Source of the DNA: an uncultured Eubacteriales bacterium
GTDB lineage: Bacteria; Bacillota; Clostridia; Lachnospirales; Lachnospiraceae
Direction: 5' to 3'
Assembly (NCBI GenBank): GCA_949286775.1
Contig: CASEDW010000054.1
Span: 1-22,278 of the forward strand
Length of the DNA: 22,278 nucleotides
A model generated the notes under the pieces. That model saw only the letters and a program-made list of their open reading frames with translations, searched no databases and was not told the DNA's origin. A program made the position numbers and the translations under genes. Shown here piece by piece: positions 16,072 through 22,278 of the stretch; position 1 is the first letter of the stretch; the number at the start of each line of letters is the position of its first letter.

Positions 16072-16126
16072 AAGAAGACAGTGCACAGCAATGAATAAAA
16101 TCGTTGCCGTGACGCTGTCTTTTTTG
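16072..16126 (+). terminator. rho-independent terminator of the feo operon
   Basis: AAGACAGTG-CAC-A-GCAAT (from 16075) pairs with GTTGC-C-GTG-A-CGCTGTCTT (to about 16121) with one bulge and one mismatch. A run of T follows. It lies between the convergent feo operon and the sigma-54 regulator gene and may serve both, although the minus-strand U-tract is weaker. Confidence 0.85.
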
Positions 16127-16171
16127 TATAAGAAAATATTTTACTTCTATTTTTATTTCTTACCTGCGGAC

Positions 16172-17716
16172 TTATCTGTGTTTGATAAAAAGTCCGTAAT
16201 GTCTTAATTTCCTTGAAACGGTGGAAATGTCAACTTCAAGTATCTTGCTGGCTTCCTTGAGGTTTCGTACATTTTTGATTATCTTTGAGAGATATTCTTT
16301 CTCGTAATTCGAAATCGCTTCATTTAAAGGAAGAGCTTTGTCGCTTTGTGCCGGCGCAGCAGACTCTTCGTCGGCGTTAAAGATACCTTTTAAAATCGAG
16401 TTGTCGATGCTTTGCAGACCTGAACAGCATACGGAAAGATATTCCATGACATTCTTAAGTTCTCTGATATTTCCGGGCCATGAATAATTCATAAGCGCTT
16501 TGTAATTGTCCTGCGAGAGTTTTGCGGATGCGCCGTACTTGTCGGCGAACATTTTCAAATAACTTTCGCAAAGAAGCGGAATATCTTCTTTTCGTTCGCG
16601 AAGCGGAGGAATGTTGATCGGTATAACGTGGAGCCTGTAATAAAGGTCGCTTCTGAAAGTTCCGTTCTTGATTTTCTGTTTCAGGTTGCTGTTAGTTGAA
16701 GCGATGATACGGATATTTAATTTGATAGGTTTTGTTCCACCTATTCGCGTGATCTCGTTTGTCTGAAGCGTACACAAAAGTTTAGCCTGCAGATCTAAAG
16801 GCATGTCGCCTATCTCATCCAGAAATAAAGTGCCGTTGTTCGCTGCTTCAAAAAGACCTGTTTTTCCGGCGTTCTCTGTGCCGCGAAAAGCACCTTTTTC
16901 GTATCCGAATAATTCAGATTCCAGAAGATTAACGGGAATAGAAGCACAGTTGATCTTTATATATGGTTTGTTTGAACGGCCGCTGTTTCTGTAGATAGCG
17001 TCTGCCACGAGTTCTTTTCCGGTTCCCGATTCGCCTGTGATCAGAACTGTGGCGTCTGTTTTACTTAAGTTCTTTACAAAAGTATGGATGCTTTTCATCG
17101 CGGCGCTGTTTCCGATCATCTCCTGAAAATCATCAGATTCCTTTGAAGTGTTATAGATCCTTACAGATTGTGTTTTGGAGTAGGCGTCGTCAAGCAGCTG
17201 TATAAATTCGTGGAAATTTTCATTCAGATCCGTAAAATCGGAAATCTCGCGGTTTGTGGCGACTACATATTTAAGGGAACCGTCTTCGTTAAATATCGGA
17301 ACTCCGAAAATAATGCTGGGTTTCATATTTTCCTTAAGATAAGAAATTTTTGTCGCAGGTTTTAAAGTTTTAATAACTTCCGGTACGACTGCCGCCGCTG
17401 AATATTTCTTCGATTTTAAAAGATCAGTTACTTTGTATCCGATTATCTGTCCGCGTGAAATATTGTAATTTGTTTCATAGGACTTGTTTATATAAAGTAC
17501 CGTGCTGTCCGCATCGGCGATAAGCACGCTCGAGTCAAGATTATCAACAACGACCTGATAATCAATAAGGCCGTGGGAAGCGTGATGAACCGTATCTCTT
17601 GCGTCGGCCAGTCTGCGGCGAAGCGCGGCAGGATCTATAGAACTGTTTTGGTCTAAATAAGATACGAGTTCGTTTATTTCATATTCAGCTTTAAGCATCA
17701 TTTCTCTGTCAGTCAT
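16172..17716 (-). CDS. sigma-54-type transcriptional activator with PAS domain, 514 aa
   Basis: Domains in order: a helical N-terminus; a PAS sensor at about 53-160 (DNLDSSVLIADADSTVLYINKSYE, then IFNEDGSLKYVVATNREIS); an AAA+ core with Walker A GESGTGKE at 228-235, Walker B GTLFLDEIG at 295-303 and an arginine-finger region YYRLHVIPINIPPLRERKEDI; and a Fis-type HTH at the C-terminus (EASKILEVDISTVSRKL). Such proteins remodel RNA polymerase-sigma-54 by ATP hydrolysis. The sigma-54-contact loop reads GAFRGT at 275-280 instead of GAFTGA, with Arg at the key Thr position; the codon is CGC on the minus strand, so this is not a misreading. The PAS ligand is unknown. CAGGAG lies 11 bases before the ATG. 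The gene is divergent from the reductase-transporter-hydrolase genes, which it probably controls. Confidence 0.88.
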   Translation of the reverse strand: MTDREMMLKAEYEINELVSYLDQNSSIDPAALRRRLADARDTVHHASHGLIDYQVVVDNLDSSVLIADADSTVLYINKSYETNYNISRGQIIGYKVTDLLKSKKYSAAAVVPEVIKTLKPATKISYLKENMKPSIIFGVPIFNEDGSLKYVVATNREISDFTDLNENFHEFIQLLDDAYSKTQSVRIYNTSKESDDFQEMIGNSAAMKSIHTFVKNLSKTDATVLITGESGTGKELVADAIYRNSGRSNKPYIKINCASIPVNLLESELFGYEKGAFRGTENAGKTGLFEAANNGTLFLDEIGDMPLDLQAKLLCTLQTNEITRIGGTKPIKLNIRIIASTNSNLKQKIKNGTFRSDLYYRLHVIPINIPPLRERKEDIPLLCESYLKMFADKYGASAKLSQDNYKALMNYSWPGNIRELKNVMEYLSVCCSGLQSIDNSILKGIFNADEESAAPAQSDKALPLNEAISNYEKEYLSKIIKNVRNLKEASKILEVDISTVSRKLRHYGLFIKHR

Positions 17717-17756
17717 AGATCAATATACTCCTGAAAAAATAAAACTACGATAAGCT

Positions 17757-17785
17757 ATTTTAATACAAAGACAGATTAAATTCAA
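17757..17785 (-). promoter_or_regulatory. sigma-70 promoter of the sigma-54 regulator gene
   Basis: On the minus strand: TTGAAT (17785-17780), 17-bp spacer, TAAAAT (17762-17757). Predicted start near 17750, about 34 nt before the ATG. Confidence 0.55.
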
Positions 17786-17792
17786 TGAATAG

Positions 17793-17808
17793 AGGCAAGA
17801 TAATTGCA
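17793..17808 (+). promoter_or_regulatory. candidate sigma-54 (-24/-12) promoter toward the reductase gene
   Basis: AGGCAA-N5-TTGCA with GG at 17794-17795 and GC at 17806-17807, exactly 10 bp apart as sigma-54 requires. This is one base off the TGGCA core at -24. Start would be near 17819, leaving a 226-nt leader before ATG 18045. The regulator's gene 5' end lies just upstream, where enhancer sites would be expected. Confidence 0.5.
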
Positions 17809-18044
17809 AAAATGCAAAAAAATTTGCCGTTATGCCTTTGCCACCGAAAATATAAAAATAGTTGTCTAAAATAAACAAATATTAACCGCAAAAAATAGTA
17901 TAGTTGTGCAGTATCAATAAATAATTGATAGACAGACAAGATAATACTGATATTCATATAATGCTGTATCTGATACTCTTAAGTTGAGATTAAAATACCT
18001 TTGAGTTTTGCATAACAAAAAAATCAGAATGGAGTGACGTGAAG

Positions 18045-20060
18045 ATGAAAAAAATAACGCAGCCTTATATGGAAAAATATCCAAATTTATTCAGTCCTCT
18101 TAAAGTCGGAAAGAAGGGAGACGTTTATAAGAACAGATTGTTCGTAGCTCCGATGCACGGACCTTCTCTTGTCGACAGTCAGAATATATTAAATGATTAC
18201 GGAATAGAATATTACGCTTCGCGGGCTGAAGGAGGATTCGGATGTGTGAACATGGGCGAAGCAAAGATGGACAATCTTAACAGCGTAGCTCACGACGCTC
18301 ATATTGACCTGACGAAAGAAGCGCAGCTTCAGGCTGTTCACCGCTTTAATATCTGGGCTCACGCGTATGGAGCGAAAACAGGCATCGAGTTTAACCACAA
18401 CGGACATTTCGCTCTGCCTGAATACTGCAATGGAATGCTTCCGATGAGTTCTACTGAGAGAATTATGCCGAACGGCAATCATGTGCGTCAGATGGATCTC
18501 AACGATATGAAGATGGTAGCCAAATCATACGCTGACGCGGCGCTGATGGTAAAGCGCGGCGGATTTGATCAGATCGTGCTTCATTACGGACATGGATGGC
18601 TGATGGCGGGATTTCTTTCTCCGCTTTTAAATCAGCGTACCGACGAATACGGCGGAAGCGTTGAAAACAGATGCAGATTCCCGAAGATGGTCATAGAAGC
18701 CATCAGGGAAAAAATAGGCGACGCGCTCAATCTTGAGCTGCGTATCAGCGGAACAGAGTGCGTACCGGGAGGAATCGAAATAGAAGAGTGCACGGAAATG
18801 ATCAAAATATTTGAGCCCCTCATCGATCTTGTGCATATTTCAGCAGGAACAAGATGGGTGGCGGAAACAAGGGCTGATATGCATCCTTCCCAGTTCATCG
18901 ATCACGCGCATACTGCGAAACTCGCGAAATATGTAAAAGAAAACGGAGTTAAGATTCCGGTAGGATGCTGCGGAAATGTAAGCGATCCTGAAAAAGCCGA
19001 AAAACTTATCGCCGAAGGATATGTCGATTATCTTGAGATGGCAAGAAGCACTGTCGCCGACAACCATTGGGCGAAAAAAGTGCGTGAAAGAAAGGAAGAG
19101 GATATACGTCCATGTATCAGATGCAATCACTGCATCGATTCCGGAAACCGCGTCGCGATAACGACAAACGTGCTTCAGGACTGGACGGCGACAAGGTGTA
19201 CGCATTGTTCTGTTAATCCGCTTCATAACAATTATGAATACAGAAGACATATCAGAAGAACTCCTTACAAGAGAAAAGTTGTCATAGTAGGAGGAGGACC
19301 AGCCGGAATGCAGGCGGCCATATACGCGGCGGACGACGGACACGACGTGATCCTGTTTGAAAAGAGCGGAAGGCTCGGCGGAATAATAAATTATGCCGAT
19401 CACATACCGTTTAAGCATGATCTCGCGAAATTCCGCGATTATCTGGCTTGTCAGGTCAAAAAAAGAAAGATCGACGTCAGGCTCAATACTGAAGCGAACG
19501 CCGACATGATACTGGCGCAAAGACCTGACACTGTAATCGTAGCGGTCGGATCAGAGACGCTGATCCCGAAGATTCCCGGCGTTGAACTTAAGAACGTGGT
19601 AACGGCTCTTGAAGTTATAGGACATGAAGAACTCGTAGGAGATACGGCTGTGATCATCGGCGGCGGAATGGTTGGAAGCGAACTGTCCATTCACCTTAAC
19701 AGACTTGGAAAGAAATGCACTGTAGTCGAGATGGGACAGTATCTGTGCCCCGACGCCATGCTCTCTGAAAGGCTCCATGTGCTCAGATATATGGACAGGG
19801 CAGGAGTCGTATCCCTTACGGATACAAAATGCACTGCGATAACTGAAAAAGGCATCGAGTATACAGATAAAGACGGAAACAGGGGACATATCGAGGCCGA
19901 TACGGTTATTCTCTGCGCCGGAATGAAAGCGCGTGAAGAACTGCGCGACAGTTTCGCCGAAACCGCTTTTGACGTTAAATATATAGGAGACTGCAAAAAA
20001 GCAAGAATAGTAAAAGACGCGATTCATGAAGCATACGACGCGGCGGCGACTATCGTATGA
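18045..20060 (+). CDS. OYE/FadH-type NADH:flavin oxidoreductase with Fe-S and FAD domains, 671 aa
   Basis: An old-yellow-enzyme TIM barrel (about 10-345; HYGHGWLMAGFLSPLLNQRT and DEYGGSVENRCRF) is followed by a cysteine cluster and two dinucleotide folds (VVIVGGGPAGMQAA near 412; TAVIIGGGMVGSE near 535). This is the architecture of 2,4-dienoyl-CoA reductase, 2-enoate reductase and BaiCD: FMN, 4Fe-4S and FAD pass electrons from NAD(P)H to an activated C=C bond. The cysteines are C357, C360, C363, then C385 and C388. The usual form is CxxC-x3-C-x11-C, so spacing here is unusual. A GTG at 18039 is in frame, but GGAGTG lies 8 bases from ATG 18045, which is the better start. Substrate is unknown; the neighbours suggest an aromatic enoate or flavonoid-like compound. 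A hairpin (20072-20088) and a 107-bp gap separate it from the transporter. Confidence 0.88.
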   Translation: MKKITQPYMEKYPNLFSPLKVGKKGDVYKNRLFVAPMHGPSLVDSQNILNDYGIEYYASRAEGGFGCVNMGEAKMDNLNSVAHDAHIDLTKEAQLQAVHRFNIWAHAYGAKTGIEFNHNGHFALPEYCNGMLPMSSTERIMPNGNHVRQMDLNDMKMVAKSYADAALMVKRGGFDQIVLHYGHGWLMAGFLSPLLNQRTDEYGGSVENRCRFPKMVIEAIREKIGDALNLELRISGTECVPGGIEIEECTEMIKIFEPLIDLVHISAGTRWVAETRADMHPSQFIDHAHTAKLAKYVKENGVKIPVGCCGNVSDPEKAEKLIAEGYVDYLEMARSTVADNHWAKKVRERKEEDIRPCIRCNHCIDSGNRVAITTNVLQDWTATRCTHCSVNPLHNNYEYRRHIRRTPYKRKVVIVGGGPAGMQAAIYAADDGHDVILFEKSGRLGGIINYADHIPFKHDLAKFRDYLACQVKKRKIDVRLNTEANADMILAQRPDTVIVAVGSETLIPKIPGVELKNVVTALEVIGHEELVGDTAVIIGGGMVGSELSIHLNRLGKKCTVVEMGQYLCPDAMLSERLHVLRYMDRAGVVSLTDTKCTAITEKGIEYTDKDGNRGHIEADTVILCAGMKAREELRDSFAETAFDVKYIGDCKKARIVKDAIHEAYDAAATIV

Positions 20061-20071
20061 TGATAAATAAA

Positions 20072-20088
20072 ATCGGCTGATAGCCGAT
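20072..20088 (+). other. short perfect hairpin between reductase and transporter genes
   Basis: ATCGGCT-GAT-AGCCGAT (7-bp arms, 3-base loop) without a U-tract. It is unlikely to terminate; it could be an mRNA processing or stability element that sets different levels for the two genes. Confidence 0.5.
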
Positions 20089-20167
20089 ATCGATAAAGGG
20101 GTGATCAGAAAAGAATAAACAGGTCAGGCAGCATTAATAAAATCATTCAAAATGAGGAGGAAACAAA

Positions 20168-21559
20168 ATGGCAAACACAAAAAAGATTAATTCCGCAACA
20201 ATTAAATGGCTCATACTTATAGCGATAGTTGTAATATTAGCCCTTTTACCGACAAACGAGTCGTTTACGGGAACGATTAAAGCGTTTATCTGCATAACGA
20301 TCGGAGGCATCGGAATGATAGCCCTCGGACTGTTTGATTCTCCGCTCATTCCGTCGCTGCTTATGATGTTCGGATATCTGACGTTTATGGATTTAAGCGT
20401 TATAATGCGCGGATGGGCAAAAGACGCTCCGTGGATAATTCTTTCGATCTTTATCATTATCGCGGTAGTAAATAAAACGCCGCTGTTAAGGCGAATAGCC
20501 TTTCATATCATGGTGCTGACAGGCGGCTCATATGTGGGAGTCTGTGTTGGATTTTATATAGCTGGATTCCTGCTTTCGTTCCTCGGCGACAGCCCGTGTT
20601 CGGCGCTTATAGCGATATCGTTCGGCGTAGTAGTATCTCTTAACCTTAAAAATAAAAAGGCCGCCGCAGGTATCATGCTCTGCGCGTTCCACGGAATCAT
20701 GGAAGCCGGACTGTTCATATTCAGCCCGTCGGTAGGAAGTTTCCTTTACGGAACGGCAGCCAGCGCGAGTGAACTCGTAACACCCGGCGGATACGGCGAA
20801 TGGTTTGTGGGCGGACTTATATTTGTTCCGTATTACATAATCATCCTTATTGTTACGATCCTTATGTTCAAACCTAAGGAAGGCTTTGGAGAAAATCCGA
20901 AAGAGTATTTTAAAGGCGAGCTTCAGAAACTTGGAAAGATGAGCAGGGACGAGATAAAACTTTCAATCATCCTTGTGGGCATGTTTGTTTACCTTCTTAC
21001 AAATACGCTTCATCATCAGAAGATGATCTTCGGTTTTGTATTCGCGGCATGTCTTCTTTTCTTCCCGGGAATCAAACTCGGAGACAAAAATGATATAAAG
21101 AATGTAAACTTTTCATTCCCTATATTTATCGTAGCGTGCCTCGCGATCGGTGAAGTGGCTACAGAACTCGGCGTAGGAGAGCTTTTGGCGGACGCGCTTG
21201 TTCCGATGCTTAACGGCGGAAATCCGTTCATCTATCTGTTCCTTATCGCCCTTGTATGTTTCCTGCTGAATTTCGTAATGACGCCGATGGCGGTATTCTC
21301 GACGCTGCTTGTGCCTCTTACGATGGTAACGATGGCAATGCCTTCATTTACAAATATATTCCCGCTTTTCGCGGCAATCCTTACAGGCGTAGGAAACCTT
21401 CTGCTGCCTCACGAGACTACGAACAGCCTTGTATTGTTCGGATTTGACGCGATGAGCATGAAAGATTTTGTGAAAGGCTTCGGAGTAAAGGCTATACTTG
21501 GCTTCGCATGGCTGTTTATAGCGGTGCTTTACTGGCAGGCAATCGGATACATAGTGTGA
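20168..21559 (+). CDS. DASS/SLC13-family anion permease, 463 aa
   Basis: A very hydrophobic protein with about 11-12 membrane segments and no soluble domain. The C-terminal half carries the family's TPMAVFSTLLVPLTM and the PHETTNSLVLFG motif, resembling the SNT-type substrate and sodium-binding loops of the divalent anion:Na+ symporters (CitT/SLC13 group). These import di- or tricarboxylates or other organic anions; the substrate here is probably the acid or phenolic anion used by the neighbouring enzymes, which is inference. AGGAGG lies a few bases before the ATG. The stop codon lies inside the left arm of the structured element at 21555-21726. No dedicated promoter is evident, so it is likely transcribed with the reductase gene. 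Confidence 0.8.
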   Translation: MANTKKINSATIKWLILIAIVVILALLPTNESFTGTIKAFICITIGGIGMIALGLFDSPLIPSLLMMFGYLTFMDLSVIMRGWAKDAPWIILSIFIIIAVVNKTPLLRRIAFHIMVLTGGSYVGVCVGFYIAGFLLSFLGDSPCSALIAISFGVVVSLNLKNKKAAAGIMLCAFHGIMEAGLFIFSPSVGSFLYGTAASASELVTPGGYGEWFVGGLIFVPYYIIILIVTILMFKPKEGFGENPKEYFKGELQKLGKMSRDEIKLSIILVGMFVYLLTNTLHHQKMIFGFVFAACLLFFPGIKLGDKNDIKNVNFSFPIFIVACLAIGEVATELGVGELLADALVPMLNGGNPFIYLFLIALVCFLLNFVMTPMAVFSTLLVPLTMVTMAMPSFTNIFPLFAAILTGVGNLLLPHETTNSLVLFGFDAMSMKDFVKGFGVKAILGFAWLFIAVLYWQAIGYIV

Positions 21560-21726
21560 GCCAAGGGACAAATGGACACAAAACGAATGCTTGCATACGG
21601 TTTTGTGTCTATTAGGACCGCCAAAACATGAGGATGGCGCCATTTTTTGTAAAAAAATGAGCAGAATCCGAATGTTTTTAGTGATTTTGAAAGTGCGAAG
21701 CACGAAGAAATCACGTTTGGCTCACA
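21555..21726 (+). repeat. 172-bp structured intergenic element bounded by 10-bp inverted repeats
   Basis: TGTGAGCCAA (21555-21564) is the exact reverse complement of TTGGCTCACA (21717-21726). Inside are a hairpin with 10-bp arms (GACACAAAAC 21575-21584, GTTTTGTGTC 21600-21609), a CGCCA/TGGCG stem followed by TTTTTT, and a hairpin GTGATTT/AAATCAC (21681-21714) with an inner GTGC-GAA-GCAC. The left arm includes the transporter's stop codon. No transposase and no clear target-site duplication are present. It could be a structured RNA, a regulatory leader of the next gene or a MITE-like remnant. Confidence 0.65.
21619..21648 (+). terminator. possible terminator inside the structured element
   Basis: CGCCA (21619-21623) can pair with TGGCG (21635-21639); CCA and six T (21643-21648) follow. 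The stem is short and the U-tract offset by three bases, so termination would be partial at best. An alternative pairing uses CATTTTTT with AAAAAAATG just downstream. Confidence 0.3.
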
Positions 21727-21785
21727 AATAAGATGGTTGCTATCGGCAACTCAATATAAAAGTAAATATTCAGGAGGAAAGTGTT

Positions 21786-22278
21786 ATGAAGTTTGATGCT
21801 TCCGAATATAAAGTTGAAAATCTCCCGAAGCTTTCGGCTGAAGATATGGCAAAACCTGAAGCAAAATATTATCTTCAGGGTCGCCGTGAGATAACGGATC
21901 CCGTACTTTTAAAAGCCATGGAACCGGGAAATGAATTAGATATCAAAGATGTTATATACCCGCAGGATTTTATAAAGATCATACAGCCGGACGCGCCACA
22001 GCCGAAAGTCGGATATTGCCTGCTTCCGGAGGGCGTTGCCTACGCGTGTGCGTGTATCGATTTTCCGGATGTTACGATGGAGATGGAAGGCTGGTTTATG
22101 CCATGGGTAATGGATGACAATAAATTCAGATATAAAATCTGGTATCCGGGTTCCCATGAGGCTCATTATGACAACTACGCGATAGAAGATTTCGGAGAGG
22201 GCATGATGGATCTCGTTCTCGGAAAACGTCCAGATATGGCGACAATAGGCCTTCCGGACGATCCTTATGCCATAAATC
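21786..22278 (+). CDS. DAPG hydrolase (PhlG)/phloretin hydrolase-like protein, 3' partial
   Basis: 164 residues are visible and the frame is still open at the window end. The stretch GYCLLPEGVAYACACIDFPD, then VTMEMEGWFMPWV and FRYKIWYPGSHEAHYD, matches the N-terminal half of the 2,4-diacetylphloroglucinol hydrolase family (GYC-x-LP-x-G, P-x-VT-x-EM-x2-W, RYKIW-x-P-x2-H). These zinc enzymes cleave a C-C bond between an acyl group and a phloroglucinol ring; the family includes phloretin hydrolase of Eubacterium ramulus. H124 (or H127) is probably the first zinc ligand; the later ligands would lie beyond the window. AGGAGG lies 8 bases before the ATG. It follows the reductase and transporter genes and is probably part of the same catabolic locus. 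Family membership is fairly sure; the substrate is inference. Confidence 0.7.
   Translation, partial: MKFDASEYKVENLPKLSAEDMAKPEAKYYLQGRREITDPVLLKAMEPGNELDIKDVIYPQDFIKIIQPDAPQPKVGYCLLPEGVAYACACIDFPDVTMEMEGWFMPWVMDDNKFRYKIWYPGSHEAHYDNYAIEDFGEGMMDLVLGKRPDMATIGLPDDPYAIN

Larger units (their letters stand above)
17717..18044. other. divergent regulatory region (328 bp, no gene)
   Basis: AT-rich spacer between the regulator and the reductase gene. Besides the two promoters listed, it holds TTGCA-AAAA-TGCAA (17804-17817, overlapping the -12 element), a perfect 7-bp dyad TATCAAT-AAATA-ATTGATA (17912-17930) that could be a regulator site, and a weak sigma-70-like pair (CAGACA at 17933, TATAAT at 17957). 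No coding frame in it looks real. Confidence 0.6.

Noticed and set aside
17806..17840. Sigma-54 promoter on the minus strand toward the regulator gene
   Set aside because: The only GG/GC pair with fitting flanks (GGCAAA to TTGCA) is 11 bp apart rather than 10, so it fails the spacing rule; a good sigma-70 promoter is present instead.
18039..18044. GTG start for the reductase
   Set aside because: Only 2 bases separate it from GGAGTG; ATG 18045 has 8-base spacing.

Overview
The window is about 22.3 kb of AT-leaning, gene-dense DNA. It looks like the chromosome of an anaerobic low-GC Gram-positive bacterium of the class Clostridia, possibly a gut Lachnospiraceae/Eubacteriales relative. The pointers are strong AGGAGG-type ribosome binding sites, classic U-tract terminators, a eukaryote-like (type 2) isoleucyl-tRNA synthetase, a FeoA-FeoA-FeoB-Cys-rich-membrane-protein iron operon, and a sigma-54 PAS regulator beside an oxygen-sensitive-looking flavin/iron-sulfur reductase. 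The organism assignment is inference from family content only; no rRNA or other marker gene is present.

Layout. (1) 1-888: 3' end of an Ig-like, C-terminally membrane-anchored surface protein. (2) 1018-2056: a small XRE regulator facing a TtcA-like PP-loop tRNA-thiolation enzyme, with stop codons 1 bp apart. (3) 2057-4270: a palindrome-rich intergenic region, then 5-formyltetrahydrofolate cyclo-ligase and proA, closed by a strong terminator. (4) 4295-12372: a promoter followed by ileS, glgP (start overlapping the ileS stop) and a TPR plus P-loop ATPase protein of unknown role, closed by a strong terminator. (5) 12427-16126: the ferrous iron operon feoA-feoA-feoB plus a cysteine-rich small membrane protein. 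Its promoter is followed by nine imperfect palindromes with an almost exact 34-bp period that fill nearly the whole leader. (6) 16172-22278: a minus-strand sigma-54-type activator (with an altered GAFTGA loop), a divergent region with a good -24/-12 match, then a FadH/enoate-reductase-like flavoenzyme, a DASS-family anion transporter, a 172-bp structured intergenic element, and the start of a PhlG/phloretin-hydrolase-like protein that runs off the window.

How the genes may work together. Region 5 is a self-contained Fe(II) import unit, and the tandem palindromes look like a multi-site operator for a metal-responsive repressor; half-sites GTTAG/CTAAC resemble those of DtxR/IdeR-type sites but with wider spacing. 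Region 6 reads as an inducible catabolic locus: sensor-activator, importer, C=C reductase and a C-C bond hydrolase of the family that cleaves acyl-phloroglucinols. A working hypothesis is reductive breakdown of a plant phenolic of the flavonoid/chalcone type. That is inferred from family membership and gene order and is not proven by the sequence.

The most unusual signals are the 34-bp palindrome array before feoA, the proposed phenolic-degradation locus with its non-canonical sigma-54 activator, the 172-bp structured element at 21555-21726, and the 106-residue, purely acidic insertion in FeoB.
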